A DNA stretch of 64,000 nt from Maratus speciosus. Its lineage: Eukaryota; Arthropoda; Arachnida; Araneae; Salticidae. Positions 48,099-58,707 of the stretch are shown one piece after another. The stretch is from the NCBI GenBank assembly GCA_963932465.1, contig OZ010791.1:620813800-620877799 (forward strand). Direction: 5' to 3'. A model generated the notes under the pieces. That model had not been told where the DNA came from, did not search any database, and saw only the letters and a list, made by a program, of their open reading frames with translations. The translations under genes were made by a program, and so were the position numbers. Within the stretch, counting starts at the first letter, position 1; each line of letters starts with the position of its first letter.

Positions 48099-49525
48099 TG
48101 GAGGTCTGCACGGGCCGGAATTTCGAGGCCCGGGCCCGGCCCGGCCCGAACGAAAGCTATCTTGGCCCGGCCCGGTGTAAAAATGGGAAGTTCTGCCCGA
48201 ACCCAGCCCGGCCCGTTTGCATTTTTACAGTTCTCGGCCTGGCCGGTACAAAAATCAGGGAAAACAGGCCCGGCCCGGCCAGACAGAATATTTACAAAAA
48301 AAAAAAAAAAAAATCCGTTTTTTCTCAACATACAATTACGATTCTTTTAATGAATACTACATACATATTTATGGGAACATTTTGCAGCATATTTTACATT
48401 ACTATGATGTTCGCAAAACAGAAAACACACAATAGTAAACATTACCGATTACTTACAGTGTTTTAGTCATCGTGTCTTCAGACATTTCAAAATGGAAATA
48501 AGGATTCATTAAAAGATTAATGTAGTTCATCAGAATAAAGGATTAAAAACATGATAACTTTTGAAGCTGTATAATAAAAAGTAAATTTGTGAAAATATTT
48601 CTCTCATTTTTAAGGCTTTTCTCAAATCTAAAGGAGCTACATTTCGACACATTTATGAAATCTTTTCTTTTCGGAAACGCGTAAGATTGGCAAGCATTCT
48701 TATTCAGAAGCTATGTAAATGCCGTTTTTTTTTTCATAGATAAAAGCAATATATCTTTCTGAAAATACTGTCAAAGTTAGCGTTTTGAATTTAATTTCCG
48801 GAAGCGATGGCACAGGAAAGGAGAAAAACGTACAGTCACGTGACAGGAATCTCTTTTATCTCTGTAAGTAATTTATCAAATATGGAAAAAGCTATTCGTT
48901 TACAAATGCCTTCAATAGGCAGGCCTCTCAATTTTATGCATTTATAGTTAAATATTTTGTCAGAAAATGTGTCTGAAAGCTTCGCATTGTTGAGCAGTGA
49001 ATATGAGAACCACCTTAAGGTATATTTCCAAAGATACTGTTAAGAGAAGTTCATTATCACTATTAAAACTACAAAACATAATGACTGTTCTACACATCCT
49101 GAGATCGATTAAGACCAGTTCCGTCCTGGCACGAGTCTGCTGAAAAAAAAATTAAACTCGGAATCAGACATCTTGCAACTGTACGATGCCGATCTCTATG
49201 ATGGACATGTTACATTTCTGTATTGATGTTGTTAAACTCGCATCGGCTTGTGACGCACATTTATACTTCTCGAGAAAATCATATTCATTGAAAATGTCTT
49301 GTATTTTATCTGCTTCGCTTAAATTCTTATATCGGGCCGATAGGCCCGATTAATTTTTTTGCCGGCCCGGCCCGTTTATTTTGTCTGTCGGCCCGGCCCG
49401 GCCCGTTGAAAAAATTGTCCTAATTCTGCCGGCCCGGCCCGTTTGAAAATTCGCCTTCATTCCGCCGGCCCGCGGGCCGGGCTGTGTACGAGCCTCGGGC
49501 CAAGCCCGGCCCGTGCAGACCTCTA
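48099..49525. mobile_element. hAT-type element with GGCCCGGCCC-rich ends
   Basis: The ends are TGGAGGTCTGCACGGGCCGG and the inverted form TAGAGGTCTGCACGGGCCGG. The flanks GTACAACA (48091-48098) and GTACAATA (49526-49533) are an 8-bp duplication with one mismatch, placed in the EYN codons of the host transposase. About 190 bp at each end carries dense GGCCCGGCCC repeats in opposite orientations, likely transposase-binding arrays. The centre is AT-rich, non-coding, and contains a TTAA MITE. Without that MITE it is about 1.0 kb. Confidence 0.88.
48614..49014. mobile_element. TTAA-flanked MITE, copy 2 (401 bp)
   Basis: GGCTTTTCTCAAATCTAAAG at the left matches the inverted right end of the copy at 29937-30348, as do TTTTCGGAAACGCG, TTATTCAGAA and CTTTCTGAAAATA inside. 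TTAA flanks it at 48610-48613 and 49015-49018. It lies inside the GC-rich-ended hAT element. Confidence 0.82.
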
Positions 49526-50211
49526 GTACAATATGAGTAGACACTATACATAAATTAAAATACGATCAATACCCGGGAAGTGCCAGAAGTTGTGTGTTTA
49601 ATGATTTGAAGCTGAAACTAACTAGACAGAAGAATATCTTGCAACCACCAAACACTGCTGGTTTAAATTCATCTTAGGAGGTACGTTTAGAGCTTAGCTA
49701 AAAGTAAAAAGTGTTTTAGGGGTGGTGATCTCATTAAGAGATGTGCTGTAAAATTGGCATCTAATTTAGAGATAGTAAGAGGGCTAAAAATTTTGAAACA
49801 GTTTCCTTATCTCACCAGACAGTAAATAGAAAAAATACACGATATGCGTGGTGAAGTTTCACGTTCTCTCAAGGGCATTTTGGAAAAATGGGAATTTTAT
49901 TCTCTAGCTCTAGATGAGAGCACAGATATAGCTGACATTAGCCAGCTCCTTATATTTGTCAGAACAATAAACGAAGAATTTGAAATTCATTAAAAACTTT
50001 TGCAAATGAAATCATTAGAAAACACCAGAAAAGGTATTGACAATTCAACACACTGCATGGTGTTGTTTCTAAATATGGACATTTTGTGAAGAACTCTGGC
50101 ATTGCAACAGATGGAGTTATATCAATGGTGGGTCATAAAACTGGGTTAGCAGATCTGTGTAAAGAAAAAGGCATGAGTATTTTGTTTCTCCACTGCATTA
50201 TCCACCCGGCG

Positions 50212-52164
50212 CACAGTGGTCCCAAATCGCGATCAAGTGGCCAAAAATCATTTCTAGCTTTCCTGGTGGTTGTATATCCTTCATTTTTAATTTTATAACA
50301 TTCTAAATGACATTACATAGCGAATATAAACTAAATGTAATTGGGGTTCTAGGGGAGGGGATTTGGGGGAGGGCGCAATAGAGGGGCCAAGTTTTTATTA
50401 AATTTAAATTTTCTTTTTTTACGGGATTTTTTTTTTTTTACAGGAATGAGAATTTTTCACTTTTGATTATGGAGAATATTTTCCCTTTTTCAAAACAAAT
50501 CATCTAATTCAATAGCTGATGAAAATGTGAATTTTTACACCCCCCCCCCCCCTTCCTGTACCTCCCTCCCTGAAAATGTACAGGTTAAAATCTTATTGAT
50601 TTTTTTCTCTTTTTAATGTTATTGCAAATTAACAATAAAGAGTATAAGCAATCAGTAAAATACATAAAGAATCAATCAGCTGAATTTTGCCACCCCCACC
50701 CTCCCCAACACAACCAACATACACACACACACGTGAAATCTCCCCTTTTTCCATTTGTCTCTATACCAAGGAAATTTTAAAAATACCATTGCTATTTTTT
50801 AAGTTTTCAACATCTACTTACTATGAATTAATAATAAAATCTTTAAATTCATTAATTAGATTACTTTCAAAATTTTCGCCCCCCCCCCCTTTCTTTTGTT
50901 TCTCTCTATTACACAGAGAATAATACCTTTGAAATTCCAGTGAAAATGAAGAATCTGCCTTTGTTACTTTATTTTGGTAATATTAAATAAATAATTACCT
51001 CACCAATTTTCTAGTATATTTGAAATTTCCGCTTCTCCCCCCCCCCCCTGTCCTCTCCGCTATAAAATTCTATCATCCCTAACAGTTTTAAAATTTTTAC
51101 AAAAAGAAATCAAAACTATGTTTTAATATAAAACAATTTTATATCTTTTTATTGAAAAAAAAAAATAAAATCTATTTTTTAAATAAACCTTCAGAAAAGT
51201 GGATTTACACATTTCAAGAAACTGCAACATTTTGAGCGAATTTTTCATATATTTTTTAATTTGTTAAAGTATTAAAGTATTCATTAAAATTTAAATGTGC
51301 ATATAAATTAATACAATTAAATTAACATTCATATAATAAACTGAAAAAAATAAACGCAATAAAAATTTTTACAATAGATTTATGCGACTATACGTGAAAA
51401 TTAAAGCAAAACTTAATAATACTACTTAATCCGTTCGGGTTGGGTTGATTTTTGACGGCCAATTATCTACACGAGGGATATAGGCCCGGGGGGGAGTGCC
51501 CTCCGTGGGGGTCTTTCTAAGGGAACCTAATCCGTATTAACGCATGGAAGATCCACGGCTCGAAGAAAACCACGAAAACTCCGAACGATTAGGCCGACGG
51601 GCGCGATTGGGATCGAACCCAGCACTTCCCGTCTACCAGCTTCGAGAGCAGAACCTCTCGGCCACTGGTGGGGCCTTAATCCGTTCGGGACCATGGTTGC
51701 ATATATGCGCCCTGAAAAAGAGCATAAAGAATTTGTTTTAGGCACCAGTAAAAAAAAAAAAATAGTTAATTTAGTTTAGTTAAAATTTAGTTAAATTAAA
51801 TATTTACTTTCTTTAATTAGAACATTTTTTTGATTGATTAAGTAAGGGTAACTCTTTTTAAAAAAGTGGTGCCAACCGAATAAAATTTGCGTAAAAGCCT
51901 CCGGTCTCGAAAGGGTTAATAATAAAATTTATTTGTAAGTAGGTAAAATATACTTTTCAAATAATCAGGAAATTTAAAACATTAAATGATGTTTCCCAGT
52001 TGATTGAATTTCCCAGATATGCATGTTGCTAGAATTTAGTATATATATATATGTGTGTGTGTATAAACCGACTTTAAATATGTACTTTTTAAAATAAGGT
52101 AAAGTTTTAATATTATTTTTTATGTACACGAAAAAGGCAAGGGAAAAATTGTAAAAACAAATAA

Positions 52165-52195
<31 letters not shown>

Positions 52196-52897
52196 ATCCC
52201 CAACTCTTAAAGTCCCCACCCCCCTCCCTCCGCGAATTAAAAAAATGAAATTGACAGTGTTATGTTAATTAGAATGTTGCATTATATAAACACTGACAAT
52301 TTTGGGTCAGTGCGGAAATTAGATTTACTTTAAACCCGATTACTCATGTTGGGCTAATACTGGCAATATCCAATGTCCAACTTCAAACTGCTAGTTCTCA
52401 AAAAGTCGCAAAAAGTCGCAATAAATCTCTTGGGATATGATTTTAGAAGGCTCATTCTACATTTTGTGGTATCAAAGTCCGAGGAACTCGGAGGGACTTT
52501 TTTATATATCACTTTTTATGTACTTAAAACTATGTATTTTTTTAAAAATTCCTCTTTTTTTAATTTTTGAGATTTTTACAATCGAAAAATCAAATTAAAT
52601 ATGTAATTTAATTTTGTTTCAGAGAAGGGCAAAGAAAAAAGCGAGAAACTATCTGAAATGGCCTTAGTTAGGGCGTGAATGCAGCGAATTTGTCTGAAAT
52701 TCACGGAACAGCAGAAAACGCTAAAAATTCCTAACTTCACATAAGCAATACTAATTCATGTGAGCTGATAAAAGAAAAATATAACAGAATATAAATCTTC
52801 AGATATTTCTAAATAGTGTAGAATAGATTTCATTTCGAATTACGAAACTTCGATTTTCTGATTTTTGGCCACATAATCGCTATTTGGGACCACTGTG
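50212..52897. mobile_element. Transib-type element with RSS-like ends, non-autonomous
   Basis: Both ends read inward CACAGTG, then GTCCCAAAT plus 13 bases, then CCAAAAATC: a heptamer identical to the V(D)J recombination-signal heptamer, a 22-bp spacer, and a nonamer matching ACAAAAACC at 7 of 9 positions. The inverted repeat is about 40 bp with few mismatches. The target duplication is 5 bp and GC-rich, CGGCG (50207-50211 and 52898-52902), as expected for Transib, the superfamily related to RAG1. Removing it restores the hAT transposase frame (HCIIHPA to ASLCGK). The 2.7-kb interior is AT-rich with C-runs and a SINE and has no recognisable Transib transposase. Confidence 0.75.
51440..51674 (-). 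mobile_element. tRNA-headed SINE, family A, copy 2
   Basis: Same family as 11778-12019. On the minus strand it starts GCCCCACCAGTGGCC and has the B box GGTTCGATCCC. The tail is short (CAACCCAA on the minus strand). A perfect 15-bp target duplication CTTAATCCGTTCGGG flanks it (51425-51439 and 51675-51689), so the insertion is fairly young. It lies inside the Transib-type element. Confidence 0.92.
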
Positions 52898-54511
52898 CGG
52901 CGTCTCTCTGTGGAAAAATTTTAAGGCTCAGTGAGACAATAGAAGCCGTTGTAAATACTGTAAATTTAATAAGGGTAGGCAATAAAGCCTATAGACACAG
53001 AGCATTTATTGCACTCCTGGATAATTTGGAAGCTGAGTATGGTGACATTTCATTGTATTGTGAAGTGCTCCGGTTGAGTGTTGGAGAATGCCTGCAATAG
53101 TTTTTTGGGTTGAGGAATGAAATTTTTCTTTTTGTCAGAAATGAGAACATTGGGCATGAGTACCAAGAAAAACTGGAAGAAATCCAGTTTTTAAATAATC
53201 TTGCTTTTTTGACAGATTTAACATCCCATCTAAATGCTTTTAAACCTGAAACTACAAGGCAGAAAACAAAACATATCCCAATTGTATGGACGTATAAAGG
53301 GCTTCCGCAAAAAAAAAAAAAAAAAAAACTTGACGTAATGCAAATTGCACTGATGGTAAATAATACGGCACACATCCCATCTTGTCAGCAGTTGAAAGAA
53401 GAAATAAGTGGCACAACTTTTAGTATGTTTCAAGAAATAATAATATATATAAATAAAGAGTTCCAGGACAAATTCCAGGATTTTGGCTCCCTAAAACCAA
53501 AACTTGCACTGTTCAACAACCCCATGGGTATTGAAGTGAGTGAAGTGCCCTGCGATCTTCAAATGAAAATTTGTGGTCTTTAGGCAGATCCATTCTACCA
53601 GACTAAAAAGTTTGATGTCTCTTAAAATTTCAGGATTTCTAAAGAACTTTTTCCAAAACTGCTTAAATTCGCTCTGCAAATGTTATTGTTGTTTGGCAGT
53701 ACATATGTGCACAAAAGTGCTTTTTCTGCTCTCAAACAAATTAAATCAAAGACGAGAAATCAAATTAAAATTGCTTCACTGGAATCGATCGACAACTTAC
53801 TTACTTAATGAACTTACAGTGGACATTGATAAACTTGTATCAGGAAAGCAGTGCCGGCCATCACATTGATTTCTCGACAGTAAAAATAAGTAGCATATTA
53901 AACTTCTTTTAATATAAATTTTAATCAAAGTTTTTAAATAAAATATGTAATTTTTTTCTTTCTGGAATGTCTTTGGCCCCCACATTCCTATCCTAAAGTT
54001 TGATTGGCACTCGGGTAACTAAAGGTTGGACCACACTGTTTTAAGAGATTCGGTTATATAAATGGCGTTTCGAAGTAATTGGGACTATTTTCGGACCAAA
54101 AAAGGCCTGGCACAAAGTAGCCCCGAAATACTGGTTTTCATGTTAGCTTTATGAAAACGTAAACATTTCCTTTCAAAATAAAAAGTTAAAGGAAAAACTA
54201 TGATCACACATGGGTTACAGGTTACTAAAGGTAAGATTTTGACACTTGCCTTATTTGTAGCTCTTATCAAGAATGCTTCACTATAGAAAGTTTGGAGAGT
54301 TAAAATTTACGCACTAAAACAGATGTTTACAAACACATCTAGTGTTGCCACTAAGAAAATTAAATTACTACCAAACTATTCAAATACCCTATAGTAGGGC
54401 ATAAGCAATTTTTCAAGGGCAAAAACTCCAAATTATCTTGTATTGTTTGTTCAATACAACGGATAAAAACGTTTTTTATGGGATGGACCAAAGTAGCCCC
54501 GGTTGACGGTA

Positions 54512-55059
54512 CATATGTATGCAATTTGCTTTAGCCCTTTATGCACTGAATTATGAATTCATGAAAATTTTATCTTGTAAAGCATTTTTCGTGAATTTTT
54601 GAAACTACATTAGAAGATTTACATAATCATTTGATAAAATTTAGAAGAATTTTAGAAGGATTGAAGGATTTTGAAGGATTAATTAAATTTGAATTTATAG
54701 CGATTTTGTGCAGTATTTGTAACACTACTCAAATCTTTTATTTTAAATCTTTTTCTTAGTATTTTGTAGAATTAGGACACGTAGAAATATAATGTTCTTA
54801 CAATAGAAATATAGAAATATTTCCGATTTGATCCCCCCTCCCCCAACGCGAAGAAAGCTGAAAAGATGCAAAGGCAAAATAAATCACCCTTTTAAAAATA
54901 TTTTTGTTTTGTGTAACCAATAATGCTTTTGGAACAAGATAAAGTAATGTATGTATAACTCATTCTAAACTGTGTTACAACTAATCGATGTATTAAATGA
55001 ATTTTATAACAAGTTATTTTAATGCTAGTCATAAGTACCGACAGTAGATAAAGGGTTAA
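54512..55059. other. AT-rich, no gene recognised
   Basis: A short GAAGGATTTTGAAGGATT duplication lies at about 54656-54680. Nothing else was seen. Confidence 0.4.
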
Positions 55060-55618
55060 ACAAGTAAAAATTAAATTTAAAAATTCAAAAAACCCGACTG
55101 CATAAAAATCGAACTAATTAATTATTTCCCATCAATGTGAAACTATTTTTTATATTACTTACCTATTTTTTTTTTTAATTTACTTGTATTGATGACTTTT
55201 AAGTTGTGTTTAATTGTTAGTTCCTATCTATAAACACTGTTTTGATGAGGCTTATAGGTGTCTATGAAGGTTAGAGTTGCAGTAAAGCTAGAGATCCTAC
55301 CCGCACAACTTCCAGGTTGTTTAACAACATTTAAACGGAGCTTCTGACTGTAAAATAGGCAATGAAACATCGCCTTCATTTTGAAAGACCTATCCAATGA
55401 TACGCCACTCAATAGGGTGCGTAATTTTTTTTTGTGTGTGTGTCTGTGTCTACCGCCATTTTGTATTTTACGGCCGCCATTTTGAATTTATAAAAACAAA
55501 ACCTAGCCTATAACCATCGGACGGTTAAGACGAATCGATAGAGACCCCATTCATTAAAATTCACCCAGCCGTTGGGATGTTTCGAGGTTATAAAGAAATC
55601 CACATACCCAGATACGAT
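55060..55618 (+). repeat. Helitron-like interspersed repeat, copy 3
   Basis: It runs from ACAAGTAAAAATTAAATTTA and AACCCGACTGCATAAAAATC through TTAAGTTGTGTTTAATTGTT, ACTTCCAGGTTGT, GCCGCCATTTTGAATTTA and CAGCCGTTGGGATGTTTCGA to CACATACCCAGATACG. It matches copies 1 and 2 along its length and diverges just after ACG. Confidence 0.78.
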
Positions 55619-56866
55619 AATCCATATGATAGATCCATATACCCAGATAAAGAAGTAACGTTTGTTTGTTTGTAGAGGGTAATCTATAGAACTACCGAAC
55701 CGATTTCAAAAGCAATGGTGGCAATCTGTTAGTGAAGGTCCCTGCTACAACATAGGCTATATTTTATGTCGATGCCACCACACCTAAGGGGGTGCTGAAG
55801 CAAAAACGTTGTAAAATTGCGATTTTTCTGGTACTGAAAAATCCAGAAATTTGAAATTTGTCATCGTAGTTACTGATAAGATGTAAAAGCTCTCTAAGAA
55901 CGGTTTCTAAAAAATTCGAAATTTGAAAGAATGAAATGCTTCAAAAGTGTTCTAAAAACATTCTAAATTTGACATGGTTGATATTTTTAAGACGAAAGTG
56001 CACGCACAGAAGAGATTTTTCTTAAATTCAAAATTTTAAAGAGTGCAGGAGAAAAACTTTCTAAATTCTGATTTTTGTTATACTGAAAGGAAGCTAGAAA
56101 TTTGGCATGGATTTAAGACTTTTAAGATACAAATGCTGGCTGCGGATGGTTTCATTAAAAATATAAAAGGGTGCAATGGGCAAGAAATCGTTACGTTCTA
56201 AATTACGACTTCTACGGAATTGCTAGGGGCAGAAACTCGAAGTTTGAAATGGCTGATGCATTTAATAGAAGAGTAAAAAATACAACGTTAAAAGCACCAA
56301 AAATTTTTAATTTTAAGCATACCGGTTTCGGTAGCATATAGCATACCTTCCTCAGTGCTCAAGCACTGAGGAAGGTATGCTATATGCTACCGAAACCGGT
56401 GCTTTTAACGTTGCATTTTTTACGCTTCTATTATATTGCACCAAGCTCCTTCTTTATAATTACTGATGCATTTAACCCATTAACTGCCAAAACTATAAGG
56501 TTGAAATTTTCACCTTTTTAGCGGAACGTAGTTTGCCACCACAAACTCTGAAAGATAATTTTCGCTTTATATGATCGTAAAATTCTGTCTTTAAGTAAGG
56601 CCAATTTTTAAATTGAAAAATAGTGGTGGCTGGTGGGTGTGTAAATAACTTTAATAGTTACATTTATTTCAACCATTGCGTGAACGGATTAAGCCGTAAA
56701 TGATCGCATAGAACAGTTTTAAAAAAAATTAGAAATTTAAAAGGGTGAAATGCACGTTAATCGTTCTAAAAACATCCTAAATTACGATCTCTATGGAACT
56801 GTTAAGGAGAGAAACTCGGAAGTTTGAAATGGCTGATACATTTAAGACGCAAATACGCAAGCAGAA

Positions 56867-56908
<42 letters not shown>

Positions 56909-57383
56909 AAAAAGGTGCTGGAAAGAAAAAAGTTATAAACTCGCTATTTTTGTGATTCTGAAGAGAGTGGAATCTTGAAAATTCTCATGGGGGGTTACCT
57001 TTAAGATACAAATGCTCGCTAAGAAGGGTTTCTAATAAATTCGAAATTTAAAAGGGTGAAATGAGCGAAAACGTCCTAAATTACGATTTCTGCGTGGAAT
57101 TTTGCAAAATAAGTTCCACATTCATTTCAAAGGCCCACAAACACCACTTGGCATATTTTAAGAAATACGCGTGCAAAGCCGCGGGTTTTGCTTGTTGGAT
57201 ATAAAGATTGAAATCGGATCGCTTTTCTGACCGTCGCTACATCATCGGAAAACACGAAAGCGTAAAGAAAAAAAAAAGAAAATTCAATATAAAATAAAAT
57301 TTTCTAATGGAAAATTTGAAAATCGGTCTCTGATCTGCCCAAGGTCCTGTCTACGTCCTTTTTGAAAAGAAAATCGGATTTCT
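55619..57383. other. Degenerate repeat region, probably an old Helitron-like unit
   Basis: A phrase containing AAATTCGAAATTT(G/A)AAAG, GGGTGAAATG and CTAAATTACGATTTCT recurs several times with heavy divergence (about 55910, 56150, 56740 and 57035). The end AATACGCGTGCAAAGCCGCGG near 57170-57190 followed by GTTTTGCTTGT resembles a Helitron terminus, but not an exact CTRR. A T-run of about 30 lies at 56873-56902. No gene was seen. Confidence 0.4.
56282..56415. repeat. Perfect palindrome with hammerhead-like core
   Basis: 56321-56359 and 56362-56400 are exact 39-bp inverted arms around a 2-base centre; ACGTTAAAAGCACC repeats inverted outside them. On the plus strand the right arm reads AAGCACTGAGGAAGG, then a stem-loop over GCTATATGC, then TACCGAAACCGGTGCTT. 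CUGAGGA fits the hammerhead box CUGANGA, GAAA follows the stem, and AGCAC/GTGCT can close the structure. Penelope-like pseudo-LTRs carry such motifs. Catalytic activity is not shown; the A-C pair at the base of stem II is not ideal. Confidence 0.5.
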
Positions 57384-57388
57384 ATGTG

Positions 57389-57663
57389 TGTATGAAGCTT
57401 GGATTCATTGACGAAAAGACTTCTTCATATGAAACATAGTTTATTAATAACATGAGTTTAAATTTAATAGCATATTATCTGGACTAATATCACGGCATGC
57501 ATCGTGATTACAAGAGAGAAGTGAGCGTACTGACAGCTCCAAGCACATAGCATCATAATACTACATTCGTGTTGCCATTGAGCTATATAAAATATAGTGT
57601 TGCCATTACATACCAAAAACTTTAATATTTAATGGGTGTTGCCACAAGTATACATATATCACA
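57389..57663 (-). repeat. 3' LTR of the Gypsy element
   Basis: 275 bp, identical to 61884-62158. On the minus strand it carries AATAAA (plus-strand TTTATT at 57440-57445), a likely polyadenylation signal. Three copies of TGGCAACAC on the minus strand lie in the U3-like part. Confidence 0.95.
57440..57445 (-). terminator. Candidate polyadenylation signal in the 3' LTR
   Basis: Reverse complement AATAAA within ATTAATAAACTATG. Its position in the 3' LTR is suitable for ending the element transcript. Not tested. Confidence 0.5.
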
Positions 57664-57674
57664 CCCTTCCTTTT
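57664..57674 (-). other. Polypurine tract
   Basis: On the minus strand AAAAGGAAGGG lies directly upstream of the 3' LTR. This is the usual primer site for plus-strand DNA synthesis during reverse transcription. Confidence 0.85.
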
Positions 57675-57813
57675 AATTTTAATGAGACATGGATTATACA
57701 ATACATTATAATTATAAATAACTTAATACAATCATTACACTACACAAATACAATTATTACAATATACAAATACAATACAAATACAATACAAATACAATTA
57801 TTACTGCAGATAC

Positions 57814-58707
57814 TTAATAGCAAACATAATCATTTAAATGTTTCGGACGTCTTATCACGCGACCACACGAAGTTATAAATGGAGCATTATTTGCAATACT
57901 TTGTGGTGGAATGTGATGCGATGGGGCTGAATTTGAAACATTCATTTGTTCAGTCTTGACATCTGGTAAAGTGTCAAGCATATCATCACTATAGCCAGAA
58001 TGTGATGTTTTGGATGGTCTTAGGAATTTTCTATTCCTTATAAATATTCTGCCACTTGCAGTTCTAATTTTATATGATCTTGGATTTCTAGTTTTAGAAA
58101 TAACCGTTGCTGGCTCCCACACTTTAGTTTTAAAATTTTGAACAGTGATTTTGTCACCTGGCCCTAACTCATTTAACATTTTTGATGACCTATCATAATA
58201 GTGCTTTTGAATTTGTTGACGTCTTAACAACTTAGTGTTTACATTGTCAAATATCTCTGGATTAAGCATTTTTTTGCTTATAGGTAATTTAGTTCGTAGT
58301 CGTCTACCGAACATCATTTAGGCTGGAGATAAACCTAAGCCCGCAATAGGAGTGTTCCTATATTCAAGTAACCCTATTGCAGGTCTTCGGTTGTCCTCAA
58401 AGGCTTTTTTGAAAATGGCTTTAGTAATGCCAACTGCCTTTTCTACCATCCCATTACTTTGTGGAAAATTTGGACTAGTGAAGGAAATTTCTATGTCCCA
58501 TTCCCTTCCAAAGTTTTTAAATTTGTAACTATTGAACGGATTGTTGTCACAAATTATTGTTTCAGGGATACCAAATCTTGAGAAAATAACCTCTAGTTTA
58601 AATATAATTTCCTCGCTGGTCTTATTACCAACTTTTACTATCTCTATCCACTTGGAAAAATAGTCAACTACTACTAGGTAATCTGTTATGTAAATACATG
58701 AGATCAA
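57814..58707 (-). pseudogene. Gypsy integrase core and C-terminal part, interrupted
   Basis: Two open segments follow gag-pol in another frame. 58707-58318 begins in DYLVVVDYFSKWIEIV and contains FGIPETIICDNNPFNS (second catalytic Asp) and SPNFPQSNGMVEKAVG (catalytic Glu), ending LSPA at a TAA stop. The next, 58317-57814, starts MMFGRRLRTKLPI and holds a GPG-type region (ELGPGDKITVQN, IISKTRNPRSY-like) typical of the integrase C-terminal DNA-binding part, ending near NDYVCY. The first Asp of the triad is in the upstream frame, so integrase is split by a frameshift near 58680 and by the stop at 58318-58320. Confidence 0.88.

Larger units (their letters stand above)
47946..53869 (+). pseudogene. 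hAT transposase of GTF2IRD2/ZBED-like type in three pieces
   Basis: Piece 1 (47946-48098) encodes KRRVENEKRQFQSKWKESYF and CNRKSQCVIF...VSKEYN, the start of a BED-like zinc finger; its second Cys position is Phe. Piece 2 (49526-50211) resumes at YNMSRHYT and, after stops, reaches SGIATDGVISMVGHKTGLAD and FLHCIIHPA, the RNase H-like core. Piece 3 (52898-53869) continues ASLCGKILRLSETIEAVVN, CEVLRLSVGE, a frame at 53110-53583, and FPKLLKFALQMLLLFGSTYV, the hAT C-terminal dimerisation region, ending DKLVSGKQCRPSH. Breaks are the two transposon insertions, several stops, and a run of A at 53309-53327. It is not functional. Confidence 0.85.
47391..54038 (+). mobile_element. hAT element of the ZBED/GTF2IRD2 type, decayed and interrupted
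   Basis: Left end GTGTGTGGTTCTACCT and inverted right end CAGTGTGGTCCAACCT form an imperfect terminal repeat. Just inside the left end are the palindromes GGCCCGCGGGCC (47409-47420) and GGCCGCATGCGGCC (47417-47430), typical wording for this hAT group. It carries a transposase pseudogene. No matching 8-bp flank was found, so the exact edges are tentative. Insertions of 1.4 and 2.7 kb account for more than half its length. Confidence 0.68.
46895..54509. mobile_element. TA-flanked element hosting a nested block
   Basis: CCGCCAACCGGGGCTACTTT at 46895 is matched by the inverted AAAGTAGCCCCGGTTGACGG ending at 54509, and TA flanks both sides (46893-46894 and 54510-54511). Further copies of the CAAAGTAGCCCC motif lie inside (about 47097 and 54115). 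Without the hAT between 47391 and 54038 it is about 970 bp. The superfamily is not known; TA duplication is the main clue. Confidence 0.72.

Noticed and set aside
47657..48466. 269-residue open frame as a host gene
   Set aside because: It crosses the edge of an inserted hAT element. The first part is transposase 5' sequence, the Pro/Ala/Gly-rich part is the GGCCCGGCCC array, and the end is AT-rich filler.
47391..54038. 8-bp target duplication for the large hAT
   Set aside because: Flanks AAAAAAAT and TTTTAAGA do not match; left unassigned rather than forced.
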